Origin: Gordonia humi
GTDB taxonomy: Bacteria; Actinomycetota; Actinomycetes; Mycobacteriales; Mycobacteriaceae
Reading direction: 5' to 3'
Assembly (NCBI RefSeq): GCF_014197435.1
Contig: NZ_JACIFP010000001.1
Span: 4,588,001-4,652,000 of the forward strand
DNA length: 64,000 nt
Part shown: positions 54,173 through 63,276 of the stretch, piece by piece
How positions within the stretch are numbered: position 1 is the stretch's first letter
Layout: each line of letters begins with the position of its first letter
Made by a program: the position numbers and the translations under genes
The notes under the pieces: generated by a model
The model's database searches: none
Told to the model about the DNA's origin: nothing
The model's input: the letters and a program-made list of their open reading frames with translations, nothing else

Positions 54173-54625
54173 GTGTCACGAACCGAGATGCTCGATGATC
54201 AGATGTGGGAACGGATCGCTCCGTTGATGCCAGTCGCGTCAGCGAAGGGCGGGCGCCCTTATCGAGACCACCGGCAAGTCCTCGAAGGCATCATCTGGCG
54301 GTATCGAACGGGCTCGCCGTGGCGAGATCTACCGGCAGAGTTCGGGTCATGGCGCACAGTGTGGAAACGCCATGACAGGTTCAGCAAGGACGGCACGTGG
54401 GAGGCGATCGTGGCGACGCTTCTGGCTGATGCCGACGCGGCCGGGTTGATTGACTGGGATGTCAGTGTCGACTCGACGATCAACCGGGCTCATCAACACG
54501 GCACGAACCTCCCGCGTGACACAGGGGGATCTGGCGAATTACAAGAATCTCGCGACGGAGCCTCCCGACCACGGGATCGGCAGGTCACGAGGTGGATTGT
54601 CGACGAAGATCCATCTGTTGAGTGA
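54173..54625 (+). CDS. IS5-family transposase, first frame
   Basis: 150 residues. The N-terminal DUF4096-like domain (MWERIAPLMP...GGRPYRDHRQVLEGIIWRYRTGSPWRDLP) and the first catalytic Asp D100 in VSVDST. After about residue 115 this frame stops matching the family and the sequence continues in the second frame, one base further on. Start GTG at 54173. Confidence 0.88.
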   Translation: MSRTEMLDDQMWERIAPLMPVASAKGGRPYRDHRQVLEGIIWRYRTGSPWRDLPAEFGSWRTVWKRHDRFSKDGTWEAIVATLLADADAAGLIDWDVSVDSTINRAHQHGTNLPRDTGGSGELQESRDGASRPRDRQVTRWIVDEDPSVE

Positions 54626-55070
54626 TGGTCACGGGCTGCCGTTGGTCGTGATCTGTGGTCCCGGACAAGCCGGGGACTCGCCGATGTTTCCCGAGCTCCT
54701 CGACGCGGTGCGAGTCATGCGAGTCGGGTCCGGGCGTCCGCGGACGCGCCCCGATCGGGTGGCGACGGACAAGGCGTACTCGTCAGCGACGATCCGTCGG
54801 TTGCTTCGAGGTCAGGGTATCGGTGCGGTGATTCCCGAGCGTGCCGACCAGATCCAGAACAGGAAGAACCGTGGCCGCTCTGGAGGACGACCGCCCGCGT
54901 TCGACGCGGTCAAGTATCGCGATCGTAATGTCGTTGAGCGCGGTTTCAACGCGTTCAAACAGTGGCGGGGTGTCGCGACGCGGTACGACAAACACAACGC
55001 GAACTACTGTGGCGGGGTGCTCGTGAGGGCGATCGTCCTCTGGCTCAAGAGGTTAAGAGACACGCCCTAG
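54450..55070 (+). CDS. IS5-family transposase, second frame
   Basis: Open from 54450 and functional from about 54510 by +1 frameshift. It carries GRSRGGLSTKIHLLSDGHGLPL, the second Asp in ATDKAY and the YREK-like Glu region RNVVERGFNAFKQWRGVATRYDK. A GGGGG run at the shift point (about 54523-54527) is a plausible slippery site. The element appears intact, so programmed frameshifting is more likely than decay. Confidence 0.85.
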   Translation: MTGMSVSTRRSTGLINTARTSRVTQGDLANYKNLATEPPDHGIGRSRGGLSTKIHLLSDGHGLPLVVICGPGQAGDSPMFPELLDAVRVMRVGSGRPRTRPDRVATDKAYSSATIRRLLRGQGIGAVIPERADQIQNRKNRGRSGGRPPAFDAVKYRDRNVVERGFNAFKQWRGVATRYDKHNANYCGGVLVRAIVLWLKRLRDTP

Positions 55071-55702
55071 ACGCTCGACGACCCCGCGTACAGCGCCCCG
55101 AGAGCCATCTCGGTCAGCAGCACCCGCAACCTGTCCTCGGGATACGACGGCAGACGGGGCGAGGAGTTGAGCAGGCCGAAACCGGCGTGCACGCGAACAC
55201 GGGCCTCGTCACGCGAGAGCGACGGGCCCACCGCGGCGACGAGGACGTCCACCCACCGTTCGACGTAGCGACGCTGGAGCGAGCGGACCGTTCGATTGGC
55301 GTCGGGGGTCATCGACGTGAGGTCGCGGTCCTGCACGGTGATCAGATCGGGTTTCGTCACCAGGACGTCGATGTGGAACTCGATGAGTCGCACCAGGACG
55401 TCGGCCGGGTCTCCCCCGGCTTCGACGACGGCCTCGCCGCCCGCGTGCAGGCGTTCGGAGATGTCGAGCAGCATCGTGTCGAGGAGATCGCCCTTGGACT
55501 TGAAGTGCCGGTACATCGCCGGACCGCTCACCCCGACCTCGGCACCGATGTCCTCCAGGCGCACCGCGGTGAACCCGCTGCGCGCCATCTGTCGTGCCGC
55601 CGCGGCGATCAGTTCCGCACGCCGTGCCGCCTTGGCCTGCGAACGACGAGTACCCGGTGCGGCGTCGCCTGCACCGGGTACATCGGTCGCAGAGTCTGGC
55701 AC
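55067..55702 (-). CDS. TetR-family regulator
   Basis: 211 residues. Helix-turn-helix FTAVRLEDIGAEVGVSGPAMYRHFKSKGDLL at about 44-74, then an all-helical ligand domain. Closest functional guess is the Rv2506-type TetR that sits with the M. tuberculosis leucine locus. The TAG stop is inside the CTAG that borders the insertion sequence, so insertion did not change the protein. GTG start with GCGAGGA upstream. Confidence 0.9.
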   Translation of the reverse strand: MPDSATDVPGAGDAAPGTRRSQAKAARRAELIAAAARQMARSGFTAVRLEDIGAEVGVSGPAMYRHFKSKGDLLDTMLLDISERLHAGGEAVVEAGGDPADVLVRLIEFHIDVLVTKPDLITVQDRDLTSMTPDANRTVRSLQRRYVERWVDVLVAAVGPSLSRDEARVRVHAGFGLLNSSPRLPSYPEDRLRVLLTEMALGALYAGSSSV

Positions 55703-55717
55703 GGTCCTCGCTGGGGT

Positions 55718-56467
55718 CTAGGCGGGCGGATACGGTCCCTGCCCACCGACTTTATCCTCGTGCAGTCCGTCGAGAAGGGTGGCCACCGACAACAGCGCGG
55801 CCTGGATGAAGCCGAAGATCAGTGCGATGTAGGCCCCCGGCCCGAATCCGACGAAGACCGGCAGTCCCATCGCACAGGCGAACAGTCCCAGCCATCCGAC
55901 CACCGATCCGAAGGCCAGATACGGCAGGAACCTGCGCCACTTGGTCGCGACGAGGCTGATGGTGCCGACGCCGATCGCCCCGAGCAGGATGAAGAACCAT
56001 CCCGGGCTCAGGATCAGCGACGGCGAGAAGAACGCAGGCACGTCCAACGAGTTGCCCACGTTCGACGCCCACTCGTCCGCGTCGCGTTCGATGGTCGAGT
56101 CGATCGTCAGCCACCCGAGAAACCCCATGAAGAACGTGACGATGCCGAACAACGACGAGCCCAGCGCGAGCTTCACCGGCATCGGCAGCATGGCCGCGAA
56201 CGACGGTCTCGGCGGCGCATATCCCGGAGGGAACGGAGGCTGCCCGGGCATCGGCCCGCCGGGACCGAACTGCCCCGGCCCGGGAGCGACCGGATACGCT
56301 CCGCTCGGCGGCGGCGGACCGGGGTGAGGCGTCTGCCACTGCTGGCCGGTCGTCGGGCCGGTCGGTCCGAAGGCGGCGGTGGGCTGCTCGAAACCGCCGG
56401 ACGTCGGAGACCCCGACGCGCCGGGCGGGCGGCTGTCCGACTGACCGGGGTGCTGAGGTTCGCTCAT
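55718..56467 (-). CDS. Proline-rich four-helix membrane protein
   Basis: 249 residues. About 90 N-terminal residues are Pro/Gly/Gln-rich and probably disordered; four membrane segments follow (about 105-127, 150-170, 180-205 and 212-238). The layout resembles the 34-kDa-antigen-like protein at 13161, but the sequences are not clearly homologous. ATG 56467 preferred over an upstream TTG at 56479, which has no better ribosome site. Function unknown. Confidence 0.75.
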   Translation of the reverse strand: MSEPQHPGQSDSRPPGASGSPTSGGFEQPTAAFGPTGPTTGQQWQTPHPGPPPPSGAYPVAPGPGQFGPGGPMPGQPPFPPGYAPPRPSFAAMLPMPVKLALGSSLFGIVTFFMGFLGWLTIDSTIERDADEWASNVGNSLDVPAFFSPSLILSPGWFFILLGAIGVGTISLVATKWRRFLPYLAFGSVVGWLGLFACAMGLPVFVGFGPGAYIALIFGFIQAALLSVATLLDGLHEDKVGGQGPYPPA

Positions 56468-56518
56468 GGACGTATTCAACCACTCACCAGGGGCGATGAG
56501 TGCCGTTTCGTCGGTCTG

Positions 56519-56959
56519 TTAATCGACGTAGACGACGCGCGTGCGCAACACGATGTCCTGGACGGAGCGTCGGCGTGTGGACAAGGCGACCCAGGCCAGA
56601 CCCACTGGGAACACCACACAGAACATCGCCCGTAGCAGAATCCGCGGAACACGCACCCGACCGCCTTTCGAGTTCGCCAATCGGAGGCCTAGAAACGCTT
56701 GTCCCACAGTGCGTTCGGTTACCGCCCAGCACAGGAATTGATAGGCGATCGACGCGACGACGAAACCGCCCGTAGTGAAGATCCACGACACCGTAGGGAA
56801 GTGGAATGTGCTGACATTGATCGTGAACACGACGAACGCCGCCGCGAGATAACCGCACCCCATCAGAACGAGCACCACGACGACGTCGATCCCGGCGGCG
56901 CACGTCCGACTGACGATCCCCGCGTCGCGCACTGGCGCCTTCGGGTGCGCCTCAGTCAT
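56519..56959 (-). CDS. RDD-family membrane protein
   Basis: 146 residues with three or four membrane segments. The R-(T)-x-A-x-x-(I)-D start (SRTCAAGIDVVVV) and the C-terminal RRRSVQDIVLRTRVV tail are the RDD hallmarks; TVGQAFLGLRL is also typical. Overlaps the nonapeptide-repeat gene by 8 bases and is probably cotranscribed with it. Role unknown. Confidence 0.82.
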   Translation of the reverse strand: MTEAHPKAPVRDAGIVSRTCAAGIDVVVVLVLMGCGYLAAAFVVFTINVSTFHFPTVSWIFTTGGFVVASIAYQFLCWAVTERTVGQAFLGLRLANSKGGRVRVPRILLRAMFCVVFPVGLAWVALSTRRRSVQDIVLRTRVVYVD

Positions 56960-57476
56960 CGCGAGGTTTCCGTCGCAGCATGCGCCCCATCAGATTCTCG
57001 ACGGCGTCGTCGGCGCGTTCGCTGCCGCCGCGCACATCCGAGATCATCTCGGTAGTGACCGTCGTACTCGCACCGCGCACCACCGACGAGATGTCCACAT
57101 CGTCCAGCAGTGCGTTCACATCGACGCGTGCGAGGGCCGCGTCCAGATCGAGAGTCGCCACGAGTGCATCCAGATCGAGACGGGCGACGAGACGCTGCAA
57201 GTCGACGACGTCGAGGACGGCATTGAGGTCAAGGGACGCCAATAGCCGGTCAAGGTCGACGTCATCGAGCAGCCGATTCAGATCGACCTTCGCAATCACC
57301 GCACCGATATCGAGCGCATCGACGATCCGGTCCGGGTCGACGCCTCGCAAGAGGACGTCGGTCAGGTCGATCTCCTCGGTCAGATACGTGATCGCCTCGC
57401 TCAGTACGAAGCGAATCGCGATGCCGGGCAACGCGATCGCCCGACTGGCCACATTCGAGACGAATCTCCTGATCAC
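56952..57476 (-). CDS. Nonapeptide-repeat protein of unknown function
   Basis: 174 residues from GTG 57476. After an amphipathic N-terminus, residues about 36-134 consist of roughly eleven 9-residue repeats with consensus [VLI]-D-[LVI]-[ND]-x-[LV]-[LV]-x-x (for example VDLNRLLDD, VDLDRLLAS, LDLDALVAT). The regular Asp-Leu spacing suggests a solenoid or a membrane-lying surface. It overlaps the RDD gene by 8 bases. I do not recognise the family. The start is uncertain because no strong ribosome site is present. Confidence 0.7.
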   Translation of the reverse strand: MIRRFVSNVASRAIALPGIAIRFVLSEAITYLTEEIDLTDVLLRGVDPDRIVDALDIGAVIAKVDLNRLLDDVDLDRLLASLDLNAVLDVVDLQRLVARLDLDALVATLDLDAALARVDVNALLDDVDISSVVRGASTTVTTEMISDVRGGSERADDAVENLMGRMLRRKPRDD

Positions 57477-57497
57477 CTGACGATCATGCCAGAACAC

Positions 57498-57539
57498 ACG
57501 ACGCCCCGGTGCCGCTTCGTAGCGGCGCCGGGGCGTCGT
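57498..57539. terminator. 19-bp hairpin after sucD
   Basis: Arms 57498-57516 and 57521-57539 pair with one G-U wobble and a TCGT loop; a further AGAACAC/GTGTTCT pair (57491, 57543) extends it. Begins about 20 bases past the sucD stop. Confidence 0.85.
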
Positions 57540-57558
57540 GGCGTGTTCTACGCGCGAA

Positions 57559-58461
57559 TCACAGCGCTTCGAAGAGCTCCCGAGCCAGGCGGGCGGTCTC
57601 GGACGGCGTCTTGCCGACCTTGACTCCTGCGGCCTCGAGGGCCTCCTTCTTGGCCTGCGCGGTGCCGGCCGAACCGGACACGATCGCGCCGGCGTGGCCC
57701 ATCGTCTTGCCCTCGGGGGCGGTGAAGCCCGCGACGTAGCCGACGACCGGCTTGGAGACGTTCTCCTGGATGTACGCCGCGGCGCGCTCCTCGGCGTCGC
57801 CGCCGATCTCACCGATCATGACGATCAGCTTGGTCTCCGGGTCCTTCTCGAACGCCTCGATGGCGTCGATGTGGGTGGTGCCGATGACCGGGTCGCCACC
57901 GATGCCGATGGCGGTCGAGAAGCCGAGGTCGCGGAGTTCGTACATCATCTGGTAGGTCAGGGTGCCCGACTTCGACACGAGGCCGATCGGGCCCTTGCCG
58001 GTGATGTTGTTCGGCGTGATGCCGACCAGCGCCTCGCCCGGCGTGATGATGCCCGGGCAGTTCGGGCCGATGATGCGGGTCTTCTCGCCCTTCTCGACGT
58101 TGTACGCCCAGGCGTACGCCGAGTCCTGCACGGGGATGCCCTCGGTGATGACCACGAGCAGCGGGATCTCCGCGTCGATGGCCTCGATGATGGCGTCCTT
58201 CGAGAACTTCGGCGGTACGAAGGCGATCGAGGTGTCGGCGCCGGTGGCCTTCATGGCCTCGGCGACCGAACCGAAGACGGGCAGCTCGACGGCGTTGCCG
58301 TCGGCGTCGACGTGCGACACGGTGGTGCCGGCCTTGCGGGCGTTGACACCGCCGACGACGTTGGTTCCGGCCTTGAGCATCAGGGCGGTGTGCTTGGTGC
58401 CCTCGCCGCCGGTGATGCCCTGGACGATGACCTTGTTGTTCTTGTTCAGGTAGATCGACAT
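57559..58461 (-). CDS. sucD: Succinyl-CoA synthetase alpha subunit
   Basis: 300 residues. CoA-binding [13 protein letters not shown], and the phospho-histidine H256 in [14 protein letters not shown] cycle step succinyl-CoA to succinate with ATP formation. Coupled to sucC (13-base gap); same order as M. tuberculosis Rv0951-Rv0952. Confidence 0.98.
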   Translation of the reverse strand: MSIYLNKNNKVIVQGITGGEGTKHTALMLKAGTNVVGGVNARKAGTTVSHVDADGNAVELPVFGSVAEAMKATGADTSIAFVPPKFSKDAIIEAIDAEIPLLVVITEGIPVQDSAYAWAYNVEKGEKTRIIGPNCPGIITPGEALVGITPNNITGKGPIGLVSKSGTLTYQMMYELRDLGFSTAIGIGGDPVIGTTHIDAIEAFEKDPETKLIVMIGEIGGDAEERAAAYIQENVSKPVVGYVAGFTAPEGKTMGHAGAIVSGSAGTAQAKKEALEAAGVKVGKTPSETARLARELFEAL

Positions 58462-58474
58462 GTTCTCGGCGCTC

Positions 58475-59638
58475 CTACTTGTTCGCCAGCTCGGCGGCCT
58501 TGTCGGCGCCGGCGTCCATGGTGTCGGCGACGGTCACCAGCGGGTGGTTGGCGTCGGCGAGGATCTTGCGACCCTCTTCGACGTTGTTGCCGTCGAGGCG
58601 GACGACGAGCGGCTTGCTCGCGGCGTCGCCCAGCTTGGCCAGGGCGCCGACGATGCCGTTGGCGACCGCGTCACACGCGGTGATGCCGCCGAACACGTTG
58701 ACGAACACGCTCTTGACCTGAGCGTCACCGAGGATGACGTCCAGACCGGCCGCCATGACGTCGGCCGATGCGCCGCCGCCGATGTCCAGGAAGTTGGCGG
58801 GCTTCACGTCGCCGTGGTTCTCACCGGCGTAGGCGACGACGTCGAGCGTCGACATGACCAGACCCGCACCGTTGCCGATGACGCCGACCTGACCGTCGAG
58901 CTTGACGTAGTTGAGGTCGTTCTCCTTGGCCTTGAGCTCGAGGGGATCGGTCGCGTCCTTGTCGGCGAACTCGGCGTGGTCGGCCTGACGGAACTCGGCG
59001 TTCTCGTCGAGGGTGACCTTGCCGTCGAGTGCGAGGATCTCGTCGGACGGAGTGCGCACCAGCGGGTTGACCTCGACCAGGGTGGCGTCTTCGGCGATGA
59101 AGACCTCCCACAGCTTCTGGATGGTCACGGCCGCGGCGTCGAGGACCTCGGCGGGCAGGTGGCCGGCCTCGGCGATCTCACGAGCGAACGCCAGGTCGAC
59201 ACCCTTGACGGCGTCGACGGCGATGCGAGCCAGGCGGTCCGGCTTGGTAGCGGCGACTTCCTCGATCTCCATGCCGCCCTCGACCGAGCACATGGCCAGG
59301 TAGGTGCGGTTGGACCGATCGAGCAGGAACGAGATGTAGTACTCCTCGGCGATGTCGCTGGCCTCAGCGACGAGGAGCTTCTTGACGACGTGACCCTTGA
59401 TATCGAGCCCGAGGATGTTTTCGGCGTGTGTCTGCGCGTCATCCGGAGTAGCGGCGTACTTGACGCCTCCCGCTTTGCCGCGGCCGCCGACCTTGACCTG
59501 CGCCTTGATCATGACGGGCTTGCCGATTTCCTCGGCGATCGCCCGCGCATCGGCGGCAGTATCGGTCACCCGACCGGGTGTGGTGGGTACTCCGTGCTTG
59601 GCGAACAGTTCCTTCGCCTGGTATTCGAAGAGATCCAT
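58475..59638 (-). CDS. sucC: Succinyl-CoA synthetase beta subunit
   Basis: 387 residues. ATP-grasp domain ([14 protein letters not shown] near 45-58, [19 protein letters not shown]) and the C-terminal ligase part with [17 protein letters not shown] and [17 protein letters not shown]. Normal length. Start ATG 59638; promoter should lie in the 224-base gap to the divergent M23 gene. Confidence 0.98.
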   Translation of the reverse strand: MDLFEYQAKELFAKHGVPTTPGRVTDTAADARAIAEEIGKPVMIKAQVKVGGRGKAGGVKYAATPDDAQTHAENILGLDIKGHVVKKLLVAEASDIAEEYYISFLLDRSNRTYLAMCSVEGGMEIEEVAATKPDRLARIAVDAVKGVDLAFAREIAEAGHLPAEVLDAAAVTIQKLWEVFIAEDATLVEVNPLVRTPSDEILALDGKVTLDENAEFRQADHAEFADKDATDPLELKAKENDLNYVKLDGQVGVIGNGAGLVMSTLDVVAYAGENHGDVKPANFLDIGGGASADVMAAGLDVILGDAQVKSVFVNVFGGITACDAVANGIVGALAKLGDAASKPLVVRLDGNNVEEGRKILADANHPLVTVADTMDAGADKAAELANK

Positions 59639-59794
59639 TCAGCTCACCATCTGAAGTAAGTTTCGTCCGCCTCGGTGTAACGCGGACCATAACGGACTGT
59701 AATCCTGTCGAAGACTGCACTCACAGCGGGTGCGACCCCTTGTGCCCCATCTCACTCGGTTCTCGCTCAAGGTGGACTTAAGGCGGCCTGTTGG

Positions 59795-59818
59795 TTACCG
59801 TCAACAAGGTTGGTAACG
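59795..59818. promoter_or_regulatory. GTTACC/GGTAAC inverted repeat upstream of the M23 gene
   Basis: GTTACC (59795) and GGTAAC (59813) with 12 bases between, 45 bases before the peptidase start. Short spaced GTAAC elements are known MtrA-type sites at peptidase genes in related genera, but I cannot confirm that here. Confidence 0.35.
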
Positions 59819-59862
59819 AGATGGTCACGACAAACCGGATGCGATGACGAGGTGACGAGACG

Positions 59863-60678
59863 GTGGCGGTAGACGGCGCTATGTGTACGGAGGGATCCCC
59901 CTCCTCGACCGTCGCCGCATCGCAGCCCGCGTCCACCGGACGGCACCGGATCCCGGTCCCCTCCTCCAAGCTCAAGGCCCGCACCGCTCTTGTCGCGATC
60001 GCCGCGGGCGCCGGAGCCATCGCTGCGGGGACCGGCGTCGAGCACGCCAACGTCGCCGAGCCCGCCCCCGAGCCCCAGGCCCAGGCCGCGTCGCCCACCG
60101 TCGCCCTGGCCGCCTCGGGAACCGAGAGCGATCTGGGCCCGGGCGTCGTCGAGTCGACGCCGGACGCCGATATGAGCGTCTACGGCGATCAACTGACGCA
60201 GGGCACCAAGATCGCCAAGCAGAAGGCGGCGGCCGAAGCCGCCGCGCGCAAGCCGCTCGTCGTCAGCCCGATCCCGCTCGGCGTCTACGACCTGACGTCG
60301 GCGTTCGCGCCGCGCTGGGGCACCTTCCACGGTGGCATCGACATGGCGGCTCCGCTGGGCACGCCGATCCACGCCGCGACCGACGGTGTCGTCGTCCAGG
60401 CCGGTCCGGCGTCGGGCTTCGGCAACTGGGTGCAGATCAAGGCGCCCGACGGCACCATCACGATGTACGGCCACATGGCCAGCTCCGGCGTCAAGGTCAG
60501 CAAGGGCGACAAGGTGACCGCGGGCGACGTCATCGCGCTCGTGGGCAGCGAGGGCTTCTCCACCGGACCGCATCTGCACTTCGAGAAGTGGGTCCTGGTG
60601 GGCGGCAAGTACATGAAGATGGATCCCGCCATCTGGCTCGCCAAAGAGGGAATCCGCCTGTCGGCGCTGCACGGCTGA
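59863..60678 (+). CDS. M23-family metallopeptidase (LytM domain)
   Basis: 271 residues. An Ala-rich hydrophobic stretch (about 42-57) follows a basic N-terminus, so it is probably anchored or secreted. LytM catalytic domain at about 137-262: H156 and D160 in FHGGIDMAAPLG, H204 in MYGHM, H237-x-H239 in GPHLHFE. Hydrolyses peptidoglycan cross-bridges or stem peptides. Homologue of M. tuberculosis Rv0950c. GTG 59863 assumed; ATG 59881 is possible. Confidence 0.92.
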   Translation: MAVDGAMCTEGSPSSTVAASQPASTGRHRIPVPSSKLKARTALVAIAAGAGAIAAGTGVEHANVAEPAPEPQAQAASPTVALAASGTESDLGPGVVESTPDADMSVYGDQLTQGTKIAKQKAAAEAAARKPLVVSPIPLGVYDLTSAFAPRWGTFHGGIDMAAPLGTPIHAATDGVVVQAGPASGFGNWVQIKAPDGTITMYGHMASSGVKVSKGDKVTAGDVIALVGSEGFSTGPHLHFEKWVLVGGKYMKMDPAIWLAKEGIRLSALHG

Positions 60679-60706
60679 TCGCGGACCGGCCGAACACCGC
60701 GTCCTC

Positions 60707-63205
60707 TTACAGTTTCTCCCCGGGCAGTCCGCCCGCGGTCATCAGCGTCACGCGTCCCACGTTGCCGCCGAAGTCGAAGGTGATCCGTTCGGTGATACCG
60801 GTCCCCTCCTTGGCCACGGCCTTGCCCATCCCGAACTTCGGGTGGTTCATGCGGTCGCCGATCTCGTAGTGCACGGTCTTGTTTCGCGCGCGTGACGGGT
60901 CGGGAGCGCCGAACGAGGTACGACGGCTCGATCCGCCGAATCCCGATCCACCCGACGAGTAGCCGAACGCTCCGCCGGACGATTCACGTGGTGCCCGACG
61001 CGGTTCGGTTCGGCGCCAGTCGATCAGGTGCTGCGGAATCTCTTGGAGGAAGCGCGACTCCGGGTTCGACACCGGCTGCCCCCACGACGCGCGCGACATC
61101 GCGCGCGTCAGGTACAGCCGCTGCCGCGCGCGGGTGATGCCGACGTAGGCCAGGCGGCGTTCCTCGCTGAGTTCGTTCGGGTCGCCGAGGGCTCGCATGT
61201 GCGGGAAGTGCCCGTCCTCCCAGCCGGTGACGAACACGACCGGGAACTCGAGTCCCTTCGCGGTGTGCAGCGTCATCATGGTGATGACGCCCTCGCCTTC
61301 GTCGGGCACCTGATCGGCGTCGGCCACCAGCGAGACCTTCTCCAGGAAGGCGGCGAGCGATCCCGGCTCGGGTTCGCCCTCCTCCGTCGGAACGGGAGCT
61401 TCGAGGTCGACGTCGTCGGAGGCCTGTGCGGCCTCGAGGCTGAAGTCCCGGGCGACGGCGACCAACTCGTTGATGTTGTCCAGCCGCGCACCGTCCTGCG
61501 GATCGTTCGACGCCTCGAGTTCGGCGCGATAACCGGAGCGGTCGATGATCGCGTCGACCAGGTCGCCGATGTCGGCGCCCTCGGTGGTCGCATCGGCGAC
61601 AGCGGAGTCGGCCTCGTCGCCGCCCACCGCGCCGAACGACATCAGATAGTCGCTGCGCAGCCCCTCGATGAGGTCGACGAAGCCGGTGATCTGCTTCACC
61701 GCGCGTGTGTTCAACAGCGCGACACGCCCCTCGGTGGCGTCGATGAGCGCCTGGTAGAAGCTGACTCCCAGGTTCTCCGAGTGCACGGCGACGCAGGCCT
61801 CGGCGCGGTCGCCGATGCCTCGGCGCGGGGTGTTGAGGATGCGGCGCAGGCTCACCTGATCGTCCGGGTTGGCCACCACGCGCAGATAGGCCACGATGTC
61901 GCGGACCTCCTTGCGCTCGTAGAACTTGGTGCCGCCGACCACCTTGTACGGCAGACCGTGCCGCACGAACACCTCTTCGAGCGCGCGGGAGCCGGTGTTG
62001 GTCCGGTAGAAGACCGCGACGTCGGCGTAGGTGTGACTGGCCGAACCGCCGATCGAGTAGTCGACGAGCTGTTCGATCTCCTTGGCGATGAACGCCGCCT
62101 CGTCGCGGTCGGAGTCGGCGACGTAACCGGTGATGAGCTCGCCGTCGCCGGAATCGGTCCACAGTCGCTTCTCGCGGCGCCCCGTGTTGCGGGAGATCAC
62201 GGCGTTGGCCGCCGACAGGATGGTCTGGGTGGAGCGGTAGTTCTGCTCCAGCAGGATCGTCTCCGCATTCGTGTAGTCCCGTTCGAACTCCTCGATGTTG
62301 CGGATCGTCGCACCGCGGAACGCGTAGATCGACTGGTCGGCGTCGCCGACCACGCACAGCTCCGACGGCGACGTCCCGCCGCCGCCGCCCTCCGCAGGCT
62401 CCTCGCCGACGAGCTCGCGCACCAGGACGTACTGGGCGTGGTTCGTGTCCTGATACTCGTCGATGAGGACGTGTCGGAAGCGTCGTCGGTAGTATTCGGC
62501 GACCTCCGGATGACGTTGCAGCAGCGACACCGTCTCGCCGATCAGATCATCGAAGTCGAAGGCGTTGGCCGCGGCGAGGCGCCGCTGGTATTCGCCGTAG
62601 ATCTCGGCGACGGTCAGCGCCGTCGGATCACCCTCGGCGGCCGTGTCGGTCCCGCCCGACCGCGCGGCCGCGGCCGCCTCCTCCGGATCGACCAGTTCGT
62701 TCTTGTGATTCGAGATCTGCGTGCCGACACCTCGCGGGGAGAACTTCTTCGGGTCCAGACCGAGGTCGCGGATCACCATGCCGAGCAGCCGCCGCGAGTC
62801 GTCGGCGTCGTAGATCGAGAAGTTCGAGTTCCGGTCGCCCAGCAGACCGGACTGGGCGCGCAGGATCCGCACGCACGTCGAATGGAAGGTCGACACCCAC
62901 ATGTAGGCGGCGCGGGGACCGACGAGATCGATGACGCGTTCGCGCATCTCGGCAGCGGCCTTGTTCGTGAACGTGATGGCCAGGATCTGCCCCGGTGTCA
63001 CGTCCCGCTCGGCGAGCAGGAAGGCGATCCGGCGGGTCAGCACCGCGGTCTTTCCCGAACCGGCGCCCGCGACGATCAGCAGCGGGGCACCCTGGTGGAC
63101 CACCGCCGCTCGCTGTTGCGGGTTCAGCCCGTCGATCAGTTCGCGCCCACGGTCGCTCAGGTCCGCGTCGCCGTGGCCGGTTTGAGAAAGATTCACAGAG
63201 TTCAT
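60707..63205 (-). CDS. pcrA: ATP-dependent DNA helicase PcrA/UvrD1
   Basis: 832 residues, superfamily 1A. Walker A GAGSGKT at 47-53, motif Ia FTNKAAAEMRER, motif II DEYQDTN, motif III VVGDADQSIYAFRGA, motif IV NYRS, motif V HTAKGLEFPVVFV and VI YVGITRARQRLYL. The C-terminal tail with VHYEIGDRMNHPKFGMGKAV is the RNA-polymerase-interacting Tudor-like region of PcrA. Acts in repair and transcription-replication conflict. Position equals M. tuberculosis uvrD1 (Rv0949). Confidence 0.97.
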   Translation of the reverse strand: MNSVNLSQTGHGDADLSDRGRELIDGLNPQQRAAVVHQGAPLLIVAGAGSGKTAVLTRRIAFLLAERDVTPGQILAITFTNKAAAEMRERVIDLVGPRAAYMWVSTFHSTCVRILRAQSGLLGDRNSNFSIYDADDSRRLLGMVIRDLGLDPKKFSPRGVGTQISNHKNELVDPEEAAAAARSGGTDTAAEGDPTALTVAEIYGEYQRRLAAANAFDFDDLIGETVSLLQRHPEVAEYYRRRFRHVLIDEYQDTNHAQYVLVRELVGEEPAEGGGGGTSPSELCVVGDADQSIYAFRGATIRNIEEFERDYTNAETILLEQNYRSTQTILSAANAVISRNTGRREKRLWTDSGDGELITGYVADSDRDEAAFIAKEIEQLVDYSIGGSASHTYADVAVFYRTNTGSRALEEVFVRHGLPYKVVGGTKFYERKEVRDIVAYLRVVANPDDQVSLRRILNTPRRGIGDRAEACVAVHSENLGVSFYQALIDATEGRVALLNTRAVKQITGFVDLIEGLRSDYLMSFGAVGGDEADSAVADATTEGADIGDLVDAIIDRSGYRAELEASNDPQDGARLDNINELVAVARDFSLEAAQASDDVDLEAPVPTEEGEPEPGSLAAFLEKVSLVADADQVPDEGEGVITMMTLHTAKGLEFPVVFVTGWEDGHFPHMRALGDPNELSEERRLAYVGITRARQRLYLTRAMSRASWGQPVSNPESRFLQEIPQHLIDWRRTEPRRAPRESSGGAFGYSSGGSGFGGSSRRTSFGAPDPSRARNKTVHYEIGDRMNHPKFGMGKAVAKEGTGITERITFDFGGNVGRVTLMTAGGLPGEKL

Positions 63206-63276
63206 CGCCTAGCCAGGCTACCCGCGAGGTCCGACAGTCCCGACTCTCGACCCGGCCCGTGCGCCGTCGTCCACTG

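Larger units (their letters stand above)
54123..55070 (+). mobile_element. IS5-family (IS427-like) insertion sequence
   Basis: 948 bases bounded by perfect 20-base inverted ends (CTAGGGCGTGTCTCTTAACC at 54123-54142 and its complement at 55051-55070). The outermost CTAG on each side is probably the duplicated target, leaving 17-base element ends. Two overlapping transposase frames lie inside. The right CTAG supplies the stop codons both of the transposase and of the convergent TetR gene. Confidence 0.93.

Noticed and set aside
54173..55070. Two transposase frames as a dead, frameshifted element
   Set aside because: The inverted ends are perfect, both frames are open, and split frames with a shift at a G-run are common in this IS group, so it is treated as intact.
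59640..59862. c-di-AMP (ydaO-type) riboswitch upstream of the M23 peptidase
   Set aside because: Such riboswitches occur before cell-wall peptidase genes in actinobacteria, but the conserved riboswitch core sequences were not found here; only a short GTTACC/GGTAAC repeat is present.
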